DNA of 64,000 nt. Source: Pedobacter psychroterrae. GTDB lineage: Bacteria > Bacteroidota > Bacteroidia > Sphingobacteriales > Sphingobacteriaceae. The stretch lies in NCBI RefSeq assembly GCF_004331695.1, contig NZ_SJSL01000001.1:124001-188000 (forward strand), read 5' to 3'. The notes beneath the pieces were generated by a model. The model made no database searches, was not told where the DNA came from, and worked only from the letters and a program-made list of their open reading frames with translations. The position numbers were made by a program, and so were the translations under genes. Positions within the stretch are counted from its first letter, which is position 1; each line of letters opens with the position of its first letter. Positions 1 through 8,863 of this stretch are shown here, piece by piece.

Positions 1-1453
1 CTTTATGATGACCTGTAGCGCCTTTGGCAATACCAATATTTATATACAGGTAACTGTAGGTGGGCAACATAGGCAATGCCCTCTCATAATAATTCAGGGC
101 TGTTTCAAAATTTCCCTTCCCCATTTGAGACAGGCCATAGTTCATCAGACCTCTTCCATTGAGCGGGCTTTTGATGGTCACGTCGTACCAAAGTGTCTCT
201 TCATCTCTCCATACCTTGTTCCGCTCATGAACTCCATAGGCGTTTAAGCCCAAAATGATCAAAACAGATCCTGCAATGATGATACGAAATGGCTGACTGG
301 CCATTATTCTCTTTTCCTGCCTGATCAACCTTAAGCCGATAAAAGTTACCACACTTAGTGCCAGTCCGATGAAAGGGAAAAACATCCGGTGATCATTCAT
401 AACTTCTGCAAAAGGGGCTACGGAGGTTGGTAATAATGCCGCTGCAAACCAAATCAGTCCAAAGGCAATTGGCTTAGTCTCTTTTTTAGCCGAGGTTTTG
501 AATATCGTAATCACCAGTAGCACTACAAATACCACACCTGCCACAATCCTTCTGTCAAAAGCGTTTGTAATAACAGTCCAGTCTGTATCCGCACTTAGGC
601 TCACAGGGAAAAAGAAAGAGATAAAATAATGTAGCCAGACATAACACTGAGTAAGCCAGTAATAGCCCGCCGGATTGGAAATACCCGGAATGGCTTCAAT
701 TTTAGAGAGTGTATAGAACTGTACCGCAGCCACTACGATAAAAACCGGTAAAAGGGCTAAAACAACGTTCAATACTGTTTTAAAGTTTCTTGCCTTGAAC
801 AGTTCAGCAACAGAAAGCTGTTTTTCAAACAGCAGGATATAAAAGAACAGGACAATAATCAGTACCAATACTGTTTCCTTGGCAAAAACACCGATTACAG
901 CAAGGATCACATAGAGATACCATTTCCTGCGATCAGGATACAAAACATAGACTGCAAAGGCGGCAGTTATAAAAAATGTTGATAGCACATCTGATCGCGA
1001 TATCACATAATTTATGGTCTCTGCATTGGCTGTATGAAGTAAAAACCAGGCTACGGCAAACAGGGAAATATATGGAATCCAGCTATGCTGAAAAGAGATC
1101 TCCAGTAATTTTTTATATAGGAAATACATGATCAGGCCGAGGAAAATAAACCACAGGAAGGTAGACAAATGAAAATAAAAGAGGATCATCTGTCCACCAC
1201 CCAACCAGTAATCTATTGCCAGGGTGGCAGTAACCAGCGGTCTAAGGCCATGATGATCAGGGTCTACGCTAAACATCTTTGGATCAGAAAAGAACTGCGG
1301 TATGTTTGCTATATTTCTGATATAGACATTGTTGACAATGGTATGAAAATCATCGAAATGGAATTCATTTTCAAAATGATTGGCATATGCAGCTATTAAA
1401 ACTACCAGCAGGACAACTGCCAGCTTAAAGATATTTTTATTTGGTTTTGTCAT
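1..1453 (-). CDS. TPR-containing membrane glycosyltransferase, TMTC-like (partial, 3' end outside window)
   Basis: The reading frame opens with ATG at 1453 and stays open for 484 codons to the left edge, so the C-terminus is missing. The N-terminus has a membrane helix followed by a luminal segment with HFDDFHTIVNN and, further on, a RPL motif. This layout is typical of the multi-pass TMTC / DUF1736-like mannosyltransferase-type proteins that carry C-terminal TPR repeats. Many hydrophobic segments follow, and the last visible stretch (about codons 430-484, near GATGHHK) looks like the first TPR. The start overlaps the end of the DUF2304 gene by 17 bases, which suggests translational coupling. 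A role in surface glycan or lipid-linked sugar transfer is inferred from the family; the sugar is unknown. Confidence 0.75.
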   Translation of the reverse strand, partial: MTKPNKNIFKLAVVLLVVLIAAYANHFENEFHFDDFHTIVNNVYIRNIANIPQFFSDPKMFSVDPDHHGLRPLVTATLAIDYWLGGGQMILFYFHLSTFLWFIFLGLIMYFLYKKLLEISFQHSWIPYISLFAVAWFLLHTANAETINYVISRSDVLSTFFITAAFAVYVLYPDRRKWYLYVILAVIGVFAKETVLVLIIVLFFYILLFEKQLSVAELFKARNFKTVLNVVLALLPVFIVVAAVQFYTLSKIEAIPGISNPAGYYWLTQCYVWLHYFISFFFPVSLSADTDWTVITNAFDRRIVAGVVFVVLLVITIFKTSAKKETKPIAFGLIWFAAALLPTSVAPFAEVMNDHRMFFPFIGLALSVVTFIGLRLIRQEKRIMASQPFRIIIAGSVLIILGLNAYGVHERNKVWRDEETLWYDVTIKSPLNGRGLMNYGLSQMGKGNFETALNYYERALPMLPTYSYLYINIGIAKGATGHHK

Positions 1454-1802
1454 GGGTTTCTTCGCTTCCTTGTTCAAGTTTTTCTTTCATTAGTGCCAGT
1501 TCCTGGGTAATTTTCGTTACATGGCGTTGTAGTTTCGAATTTACGACAGATAAGTGCAGCAGGTATATAAGAATGATAAATATAAAGCCTGTAAACACCA
1601 GGTTTGCAGGCACATGGATCCCAAATAATTTAGACATTACATCCAGGCCCTCAGCCCAAAAGGAAAAAACAAGCATTGCCAGCGTACAAATCAGCCATAC
1701 AATCGCATATTCTTCCCTTAACCTTCCTTTGACAATCAGTCTGGAAATATAAAGTAGAAAAAGGACATTAATGATGATGGTGATGATTTGGATTCTGGTC
1801 AT
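1437..1802 (-). CDS. DUF2304 family small membrane protein
   Basis: A 121-residue protein with three hydrophobic segments (about residues 5-22, 32-50 and 66-84), followed by a charged, coiled-coil-like tail rich in K, E and Q. This is the DUF2304 layout. Genes of this family commonly lie next to a GT2 glycosyltransferase of the dolichyl-phosphate mannosyltransferase type, as here. The stop of the upstream GT2 gene is only 6 bases before this start, and the 3' end overlaps the next glycosyltransferase gene by 17 bases. The family has no settled biochemical function. I infer a membrane anchor or partner of the GT2 enzyme in sugar-lipid synthesis. Confidence 0.8.
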   Translation of the reverse strand: MTRIQIITIIINVLFLLYISRLIVKGRLREEYAIVWLICTLAMLVFSFWAEGLDVMSKLFGIHVPANLVFTGFIFIILIYLLHLSVVNSKLQRHVTKITQELALMKEKLEQGSEETHDKTK

Positions 1803-1808
1803 AATGGT

Positions 1809-2528
1809 TTATTGTGGTTTTCGAATAAACGAGAATAACATGCTTATTGTTACTTTAATACAATAATAGATGGAAGAGCTATTACTTATGGAAGAGGTGC
1901 CACCCAGCCGGTGACTCATCAAAACAGGAACTTCCTTAATCTTAAGACCAGCTTTTGAAAAGATGATCAAAGACTCAGGTTCCGGATAATCATCGGGATA
2001 ATATGCTGCCGCAATGTCAATGGCTTTTTTGCCCAACAGTCTAAATCCTGATGTACTATCATAAATATTATTGCCAGTGAGCACCTGATTTAACCTGTAG
2101 AAGTAGCGGATTCCCATTCTTCTCATAAATGATGATTGAAATCCTTCCTTACTCAAAAACCTTGATCCGATCACAACGTCAGTACCATCTTCATGTCCCT
2201 GCAGCAGTTTTATGATCTCTGCAGGCGGGTGCTGTCCGTCACCGTCAAGCTGTATGGCTACATCAAAGTCATTCTCTTTAGCGTATTTGAGTCCTGACTG
2301 TACCGCACCGCCGATGCCGAGGTTATTTACCAGGTCTAATAGCTTTACTTGATGTTTTCTGGCAACTGCAACGGTATTGTCTTTGGAGCAGTCATTAATT
2401 ACCAGCAGGGTCAATGCGTATTTTTCAGGCAATGCCAGGGCACACAGCTCGTTTAGCAATAATGGCAAAGCGGATTCCTCATTATAACAGGGCATTACTA
2501 TTAAGACCTTTATTGACATAAAATTCAA
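1809..2528 (-). CDS. GT2 family glycosyltransferase (polyprenyl-phosphate sugar synthase-like)
   Basis: This 239-residue GT-A fold enzyme has the N-terminal VMPCYNEE nucleotide-binding motif and a metal-binding LDGDGQHPP motif near residue 95. Both are typical of DPM1/DPG-synthase-like GT2 enzymes that move a sugar from a nucleotide donor to polyprenyl phosphate on the inner face of the membrane. There is no C-terminal membrane domain; the adjacent DUF2304 protein may supply it. A start at the second Met (2519) would give MSIKVLIV, closer to the usual family start, so the first three residues are uncertain. It is the first gene of the three-gene surface-glycan set. Confidence 0.85.
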   Translation of the reverse strand: MNFMSIKVLIVMPCYNEESALPLLLNELCALALPEKYALTLLVINDCSKDNTVAVARKHQVKLLDLVNNLGIGGAVQSGLKYAKENDFDVAIQLDGDGQHPPAEIIKLLQGHEDGTDVVIGSRFLSKEGFQSSFMRRMGIRYFYRLNQVLTGNNIYDSTSGFRLLGKKAIDIAAAYYPDDYPEPESLIIFSKAGLKIKEVPVLMSHRLGGTSSISNSSSIYYCIKVTISMLFSFIRKPQ

Positions 2529-2601
2529 GACTCGCTTTTTACAACCGTTTCAAAACGACAAATTTAGCAGAACAGTTGGAATAATTATAGTATGCTTAAA
2601 A

Positions 2602-3942
2602 TTAAATCCCGCCTATGATTTTTAAATCCCCATTGGCGGCTGACAAAACTTTGATCTCTGCCTGATTAGCTTTTGTCTTCCATAAAGTAAGTTCCTTCAA
2701 ATTTTTCAATTGGGATAAGTGCTTCAGGCCGGCCCCCGTAATATCAGTGGAATTAAGATGGAGCGTTCTGAGGTTGCCAAACTTTGCAATAATCTTTAAA
2801 TCTTCATCTTTCACGGGCAGGTTATTTAAATTTAAGGATACGATTTGCTTTTTGACAGGATCAAGTTCTTCCAGTTGCTTAGCATTATAAATACTTTTGT
2901 TATACAAGTTCACTACCAGTGCAGGAGAATTTTTGGCCAGTGAGGTAATCACTCTGTAGTCATTGTTCAGCTTTGCTATTGCGGCATCATCTGCCGCAGC
3001 GAAATCAAATTTTTCTTCAGCGGCTTTTTCCGGTCCCAATAGTGCCGTTGCCAGCATCCTTAATGAGTCATTTTGTGGCAAATCGACAACTTTCTTTTTA
3101 AGTTCAGCATTCCCCTTTATCCAGAGCCGTAAAATAGTCGTCTCTTCACTCGTCAGCTGTGTCTTGTTTTTAGGCGGCATGTGCTTTTTATCTTCCACAG
3201 GCAGATGGACACGTTCAAGAAGCAGGCTGATTTCCGGTTTGCCTGCTACAAATAATTTTCCTGTTTTACCTCCTTTAAGCAGAGAACGGGCATTGTCCAT
3301 TATTAAACTTCCTTTAGCTTTGTCCAGGTTATGGCAACCCAGGCATTTTTCGGAAAAAATTGGCATCACCACATCTTCAAATACAATGGCCTGATCTACC
3401 GGTACCTGCTTTGCGGAAGTTACAGGCTCCAGCACATAGTTGTCACCGTGTGTTAAAGTTGCACCGTAATGCCCCGCCACAATTAAACAAAATGTCGTCA
3501 TTACCGCTCCTGCTTTTGCCAAAGGTGCTTTGTACCAGGTCTTATTTCGCGACCAGTAAATTGCTGAAGAAACAAATACAACGGTCACACCTGTCCATTT
3601 ATGCCACCAGAGCGCATCACCAGCATACCCCTCTTCTTTGGAAAGGAACAAACCCATTACAACTGTAACCGCACTCAGTAAAACTCCTGTCAACAGCAAT
3701 CCTGTAGTAAAGCGCTGATAAAGCTTCTCGCCATTATAGACTTGTTTGAACCGAAAGAACTCCAGCAGCATCGCCAGCATCAGCAATACAATAGGAAAAT
3801 GCAATATCATTGGATGCATTCTCCCTAGCGGTTGCAGCCAAATCGGCACGGAGATTTTATCTCCAAATAACAGCAAAAAGACAATAAATATATTGAGGGC
3901 AAATAGTATATTTTCCGCTAAACCTCTGACAGCAAACCTCAT
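2602..3942 (-). CDS. DUF2231 membrane protein with planctomycete-type cytochrome c and leucine-rich repeats
   Basis: 446 residues. The N-terminal third has about five membrane segments, including MHPMILHFPIVLL (residues 42-54), the signature of DUF2231. A single heme c site CLGCH lies at 200-204, within a PSCyt1-type segment that ends in MPPKNKTQLTSEE. About residues 370-440 form short leucine-rich repeats (NLRTLHLNSTDITGAGL). It is the last gene of the operon, 6 bases after the NHL gene. The mix suggests a membrane-bound heme protein with an outward-facing LRR, perhaps an electron-transfer or sensing partner of the DUF1549/DUF1501 proteins. Its function is not established. Confidence 0.8.
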   Translation of the reverse strand: MRFAVRGLAENILFALNIFIVFLLLFGDKISVPIWLQPLGRMHPMILHFPIVLLMLAMLLEFFRFKQVYNGEKLYQRFTTGLLLTGVLLSAVTVVMGLFLSKEEGYAGDALWWHKWTGVTVVFVSSAIYWSRNKTWYKAPLAKAGAVMTTFCLIVAGHYGATLTHGDNYVLEPVTSAKQVPVDQAIVFEDVVMPIFSEKCLGCHNLDKAKGSLIMDNARSLLKGGKTGKLFVAGKPEISLLLERVHLPVEDKKHMPPKNKTQLTSEETTILRLWIKGNAELKKKVVDLPQNDSLRMLATALLGPEKAAEEKFDFAAADDAAIAKLNNDYRVITSLAKNSPALVVNLYNKSIYNAKQLEELDPVKKQIVSLNLNNLPVKDEDLKIIAKFGNLRTLHLNSTDITGAGLKHLSQLKNLKELTLWKTKANQAEIKVLSAANGDLKIIGGI

Positions 3943-3948
3943 AATGAC

Positions 3949-4974
3949 TTATACGCGGGTAAATTTATAAGGATAAACTTTTCCGGATGCCCATTGTGCT
4001 ACATACAGGTTTTCGTCATCATCTACGCATACATCATGGGGGTTGGCCAATATTTTTTCCAGCTGTGCCATCGGCTCTAATACACCATTGGTATACACTG
4101 GTGCGCTACCACCTATATTTGAGACAACTTTATTGTTTTTGTCTAAAATCGTAACAAAACCAGAACCTGCATTGTCCAGAACTGGCGAGCGCAACACAGC
4201 CGCGTATAAATAGTTTTTATGTATCACCGGACGGCAAACGCAAGCTCCCGGCAACTGGATAATCTCTTTGAGATTGCCCTTCATATCAAATTTTTTAAAG
4301 CAATTGCGGGTACGGTCAGTCACCAGCAATGTTGGTGTTCCTTTGCGTTTGTCAATGCAAACCCCATGCGCATTGTCCAAATTCTTTGTCTCTGTTCCCC
4401 TTCCTCCAAAATAGCTCAATAGCTTGCCTTCAGCATTATAATGCAACACATATTGCGCACCATAACCATCTGCAATAAAGAAATCTCCATTATCCGCTAC
4501 GGCTACCTCAGTCGGAACAAACTCTTCAATTTTTTTATAAAGTCCGGTTTCCATGGGACAATTAATAGTCATTAATATCTTTCCGTCAAGGCTTGTTTTA
4601 AACACTTGATGCCTGTTGGTATCTGTAATAAAGAGATAATCATTTTTACCGTCTTTAGTCAGGGTCAATCCATGCGCACCCGGAAATTCATGTCCCCATG
4701 ATTCAAGCAACTTGCCCGATTTATTGTAGATCAACACATTATTCTTAGTTTCGTTAGTAAGCAGGATTATTCTTCCTTTTGAATCCTGCACCATTTCATG
4801 ACAATCATTTACAGGATTGACCTCCGGATTTAACTGGCCCCATTTATCATCCATAGAATAGCGCATGTTTCCATGCCCGTAAACTGGTCCCTTTGGTTTT
4901 GCCAGGAGATCTTTGCTGATAAAAAAACTGGCCGATACAACTACAGTGTGTTTGATAAAATCTTTTCTCTTCAT
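3949..4974 (-). CDS. NHL-repeat / six-bladed beta-propeller protein, exported
   Basis: 341 residues. The N-terminus KRKDFIK followed by a hydrophobic stretch resembles a Tat signal with KR in place of RR. The body has repeated propeller motifs such as PGAHGLTLTKDGKNDYLFITD, ADNGDFFIADGYG and NPHDVCVDDDENLYVAQW, as in NHL and peptidyl-alpha-hydroxyglycine lyase-like propellers. It sits between the DUF1501 gene (7 bases upstream) and the DUF2231-cytochrome gene (6 bases downstream), so it is almost certainly co-transcribed. The family gives a fold rather than a reaction. A periplasmic binding or lyase role is possible. Confidence 0.8.
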   Translation of the reverse strand: MKRKDFIKHTVVVSASFFISKDLLAKPKGPVYGHGNMRYSMDDKWGQLNPEVNPVNDCHEMVQDSKGRIILLTNETKNNVLIYNKSGKLLESWGHEFPGAHGLTLTKDGKNDYLFITDTNRHQVFKTSLDGKILMTINCPMETGLYKKIEEFVPTEVAVADNGDFFIADGYGAQYVLHYNAEGKLLSYFGGRGTETKNLDNAHGVCIDKRKGTPTLLVTDRTRNCFKKFDMKGNLKEIIQLPGACVCRPVIHKNYLYAAVLRSPVLDNAGSGFVTILDKNNKVVSNIGGSAPVYTNGVLEPMAQLEKILANPHDVCVDDDENLYVAQWASGKVYPYKFTRV

Positions 4975-4981
4975 GAAATGC

Positions 4982-6433
4982 TTACGTTATAATGTCTTTG
5001 ATTACTTTACCTGCCACATCAGTTAGTCTGTAACGGCGGCCTAAGTGTTTATAAATTAATTTTTCGTGGTTCAGGCCCAATTGGTTCAATACGGTGGCAT
5101 GAAAGTCGTTTACGTGAACAGGGTCCTTGACTATGTTATAGCCAAATTCATCTGTTTCTCCATACACCATTCCCGGTTTCACACCGCCGCCAGCCATCCA
5201 TATGCTAAAGCATCGGGGATGATGATCGCGACCATAATTATCTTTTGTAAGGGTACCCTGACTATAATTTGTCCTTCCAAATTCCCCTCCCCAGATTACC
5301 AGTGTCTCATCCAGCAGCCCCCTTTGCTTTAGGTCTGTAATCAGGGCAGCCGATGCTTTATCCACATCTTCTGCCTGCCACTTAATATCTCTGGGCAGAT
5401 TACCATGCTGGTCCCAGCCCTGATGATAGAGCTGCACAAAACGCACTCCATTTTCACTTAGCTTACGTGCCAGCAGGCAGTTGGCAGCAAAAGTACCGGG
5501 TGTGCGACAATCCTGACCATACATTTCAATAATCTCTTCCGGTTCTTTAGAGATATCTGTCACCTCCGGTACGGCGGTTTGCATGCGGTATGCCATTTCA
5601 TATTGCTGCACTTTAGCAGTAATCTCCGGATCGTTAAATTCCTGGTAAGACAGTTCATTCATCTCAGCCAGTTTATCGAGCATTTTCCTTCTTTCAAATC
5701 TGTTCAGACCGGCAGGGTCCTTCAGATATAATACCGGGTCTTCACCACTGCTAAACTGAACACCCTGATGTCTGGAGTCAAGGAATCCATTCGTCCAAAG
5801 TTTGGAATATACTCCCTGACCGTCACCTCTCCCACGAGACAACAATACCGTAAAGGCAGGCAGGTTTTTATTCTCACTACCCAGCCCATAACTGAGCCAG
5901 GCCCCCATACTTGGCCTGTTACCCTGCTGTGCACCTGTTTGAAAAAAAGTAAGTGCCGGATCATGGTTGATGGCCTCTGTATGCATCGATTTAATGATGC
6001 AAATGTCGTCTACCACTTTAGCGGTATGTGGAAAGATATCACTGATCCATGCCCTGGAATCACCATACTGTTTAAAATCGTAAATCGAACCAACTAATGG
6101 GAAGGAAGCCTGGCCAGATGTCATTCCTGTGAGGCGCTGTCCGGCTCTAATAGATGCCGGTAGCTCCTGTCCCATCATTTCTCTAAGCTTAGGCTTATAA
6201 TCAAACAATTCCAGTTGCGATGGCGCACCATTCTGAAACAGGTAAATCACACGTTTAGCTTTTGGTGCAAAATCTGGAACTCCCGGCGCAAACGGTGCAT
6301 CCTCTGTACCACCGGTAAAGAGATCGGGGATCATTAGCGAGCCAAGGGCAACACTTCCCAATCCCAAACTCAGCCGTGAAAGAAAACGTCTTCTGTTAAA
6401 GTTAAGCCCGTGTTCTAAAATATTCTTTTCCAT
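4982..6433 (-). CDS. DUF1501 domain-containing exported protein
   Basis: This 483-residue protein has a twin-arginine export signal, RRRFLSR at residues 14-20, followed by a Gly/Leu/Ala-rich hydrophobic run. The C-terminal part carries the typical DUF1501 blocks WGGEFGR, GRDHHPRCFS and HVNDFHATVLNQLGL. Family members have an alkaline-phosphatase/sulfatase-like fold and are nearly always encoded beside DUF1549/DUF1553 cytochromes in Planctomycetes and Bacteroidetes. Here the DUF1549 gene ends 3 bases before this start. Substrate and reaction are unknown. The Tat signal suggests folding, perhaps with a metal bound, before export. Confidence 0.9.
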   Translation of the reverse strand: MEKNILEHGLNFNRRRFLSRLSLGLGSVALGSLMIPDLFTGGTEDAPFAPGVPDFAPKAKRVIYLFQNGAPSQLELFDYKPKLREMMGQELPASIRAGQRLTGMTSGQASFPLVGSIYDFKQYGDSRAWISDIFPHTAKVVDDICIIKSMHTEAINHDPALTFFQTGAQQGNRPSMGAWLSYGLGSENKNLPAFTVLLSRGRGDGQGVYSKLWTNGFLDSRHQGVQFSSGEDPVLYLKDPAGLNRFERRKMLDKLAEMNELSYQEFNDPEITAKVQQYEMAYRMQTAVPEVTDISKEPEEIIEMYGQDCRTPGTFAANCLLARKLSENGVRFVQLYHQGWDQHGNLPRDIKWQAEDVDKASAALITDLKQRGLLDETLVIWGGEFGRTNYSQGTLTKDNYGRDHHPRCFSIWMAGGGVKPGMVYGETDEFGYNIVKDPVHVNDFHATVLNQLGLNHEKLIYKHLGRRYRLTDVAGKVIKDIIT

Positions 6434-6436
6434 ACA

Positions 6437-8770
6437 TCAGGATTTAGTAATGGTTTCTTCTAAATTGTAAATAGCAGTGATCACCCCCATCATGGCAGCA
6501 TGGGCAACTTTATTTACTTTGCCGGATGCAGGGTATTCACCAACTTTTAACACCTCGTCTGCATCAGTACCTTTTTTAAATGCCTTTAACTGATCAGTAT
6601 AGTATGCAGTAAGCACCTGTACCTCTTTTTCTTTAGGTTTTCTGCATACAATCAGCCTGAATGCCTTTGTGATCATTGCCTGGGTACTGGATTTTTCCCT
6701 TAGCAGGCTATCTGCCAAAACCCTAGATGCCTCCAGCACACTTGGATCATTCATCATCGCCAGTGCCTGAAGCGGGGTGTTAGTCTTAGAGCGCTGAACT
6801 TCGCAAAGGTCCCGGTTACTGGCGTCAAAAATACCCATGATTGGGGGAGGGACCGTTCTTTTAATAAAACTATAGATTCCCCTTCTATATAGATGCTCGC
6901 CATGATCCTGTACGTATTTGGCCAACTGACCACGACCAGATGTCGCTCCTTCCCACAATCCTGCCGGCTGATAAGGTTTCACACTTGGCCCTCCTATTTT
7001 ACTGACTAGCAAGCCACTGCTGGATAAAACGACATCTCTTACAATTTCGGCAGGGACGCGATAACGCGGAGCCCTCGCCAGCAAGATGTTTTCCGGATCA
7101 GTTTGCATTTTCTCGGGGCTGATTACTGCCGACTGACGATAGGTAGCAGACGATACTATTTGCTTAACCAACCGTTTGATATTCCAGTTATGTTTCATAA
7201 AATCCACTGCCAGCCAGTCCAGCAATTCGGGATGTGAAGGTAGCTCGCCCTGCATACCAAAGTCGCCAATGGTCTTGACGATGCCCCGGCCAAAAAATTC
7301 TTGCCATACCTGGTTTACGAATACCCGGGCGGTAAGTGGATTTTGCTTATCAAACAACCACTTGGACAAGCCCAACCTATTTTTAGGATATTTATTATCA
7401 AAAGACAACACAGATTTTGGTGTCCCTGCCTGTACCTCTTCTCCATGATTGTCATATACACCCCTGTTGAGAATATACGATTTCCTCACTACAGTATCCT
7501 CACCCATCACAGAAACGATCAGTTTGTTCGTATCCTGTTTGTTAACAAATTGGAGGATACTTTTCACATCCTCATTCGTAATTTCCATCAGGGGCTTTTT
7601 AGCATACGTTTCAGGCCCACCCACTACAGATTCTATCCCAACTTCCTTTACATTATTAAAAAATGCAAAAACCTGATAATACTCCTTTTGAGAAACAGGA
7701 TCATATTTGTGATCGTGGCAATGTGCGCACTCTAAGGTCACTGCAAGGAGTGCTTTGCCAAAAGTATTGGTCCGGTCGGTTACATATTCTACCCTATATT
7801 CCTCGTCTATCACTCCCCCCTCTTCCGTAATTTTATGATTTCTGTTAAAACCCGTTGCAAGAAGCTGCTCCTTGGTTCCGTTCGGCAATAAGTCGCCCGC
7901 CAACTGCCAGGTTATAAACTGGTCATATGGCATGTTTTTGTTGAATGCATAGATTACCCAGTCCCTCCATGGCCACTGAGACCTATAGTTATCATCCTGG
8001 TAACCATGCGAATCTGCAAAGCGTGCTACATCCAGCCAGTGCAGCGCCATTCTTTCCCCATATGCAGGGCTGCTGATCAGCTGATCTACGATCTTTTCAT
8101 AGGCATTTGCACTATTATCGGCTAGAAACTTATCCATCATTTCTAAACTTGGCGGAAGTCCTGTTATATCCAGGCTCGCACGTTTCAGCAGCCTTTCCTT
8201 GTCGGCTTCTTTATTAGGTTCTATACCCTTTTGCTCCAACCTGTCCAGCACAAAATAGTCTATCTCATTTCTTATCCAGCTTTTGTTCGATATTTTTGGA
8301 ATTGACGGAGTTTTAGGCGAGGTAAATGCCCAGTGATTTTCATACTTAGCCCCTTGTTTTATCCACTTCTCTAAAATGGAAATTTCTCGCGATGTTAATT
8401 TAAGGTTTGATGATTTAGGCGGCATCATCACGGCAGAATCAGCTGAAGTGATCCTCCTGAAAACTTCTGAAGCACCAGGTTTGAATGGCACAAGGGCATG
8501 CGCAGAAGGATTATCTTTTAATGCTTTATAAGCCTCTTCAGCAATGTCCAATCGAAGACTGGCTTCCCTCTTATTCGCATCAGGCCCATGACAGATGAAG
8601 CATTTGTCAGATAAAATTGGCCTTACATGAAAATTGTAACTAATACTATCAGGGATTTTTTCCTCAGCAACTTGATTAGTTGGCGACCTGTTGCAGGCTT
8701 GTATAATGTATACAATACCCATGACCGTCAGCATTATATAAATAAGCCTCTTGTTCATACTAAGTTTCAT
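6437..8770 (-). CDS. PSCyt1 / DUF1549 / DUF1553 cytochrome c lipoprotein
   Basis: 777 residues in the classic order: N-terminal signal with a possible lipobox Cys (C26, IIQAC), planctomycete cytochrome c domain with the heme site CFICH at 57-61, DUF1549 in the middle (GLPPSLEMMDKFL and VARFADSHGYQDD), and DUF1553 at the C-terminus (NRLGLSKWLFD, FVNQVWQEFFGRGIV, TPLQALAMMNDP). The single heme site matches PSCyt1. It is the first gene of a tight four-gene set. The family is abundant in Planctomycetes and is suspected of acting on complex carbohydrates or in electron transfer, without proof. The first residues are uncertain because a second Met follows at residue 5. Confidence 0.92.
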   Translation of the reverse strand: MKLSMNKRLIYIMLTVMGIVYIIQACNRSPTNQVAEEKIPDSISYNFHVRPILSDKCFICHGPDANKREASLRLDIAEEAYKALKDNPSAHALVPFKPGASEVFRRITSADSAVMMPPKSSNLKLTSREISILEKWIKQGAKYENHWAFTSPKTPSIPKISNKSWIRNEIDYFVLDRLEQKGIEPNKEADKERLLKRASLDITGLPPSLEMMDKFLADNSANAYEKIVDQLISSPAYGERMALHWLDVARFADSHGYQDDNYRSQWPWRDWVIYAFNKNMPYDQFITWQLAGDLLPNGTKEQLLATGFNRNHKITEEGGVIDEEYRVEYVTDRTNTFGKALLAVTLECAHCHDHKYDPVSQKEYYQVFAFFNNVKEVGIESVVGGPETYAKKPLMEITNEDVKSILQFVNKQDTNKLIVSVMGEDTVVRKSYILNRGVYDNHGEEVQAGTPKSVLSFDNKYPKNRLGLSKWLFDKQNPLTARVFVNQVWQEFFGRGIVKTIGDFGMQGELPSHPELLDWLAVDFMKHNWNIKRLVKQIVSSATYRQSAVISPEKMQTDPENILLARAPRYRVPAEIVRDVVLSSSGLLVSKIGGPSVKPYQPAGLWEGATSGRGQLAKYVQDHGEHLYRRGIYSFIKRTVPPPIMGIFDASNRDLCEVQRSKTNTPLQALAMMNDPSVLEASRVLADSLLREKSSTQAMITKAFRLIVCRKPKEKEVQVLTAYYTDQLKAFKKGTDADEVLKVGEYPASGKVNKVAHAAMMGVITAIYNLEETITKS

Positions 8771-8863
8771 TTGGTTTTGTTAACGTAAATGTACATACAT
8801 ACTTTCACATTACAAAAATTGAATGAAATTTTAACCTGCAGGGGTAACACGCAATAGCTTGAG

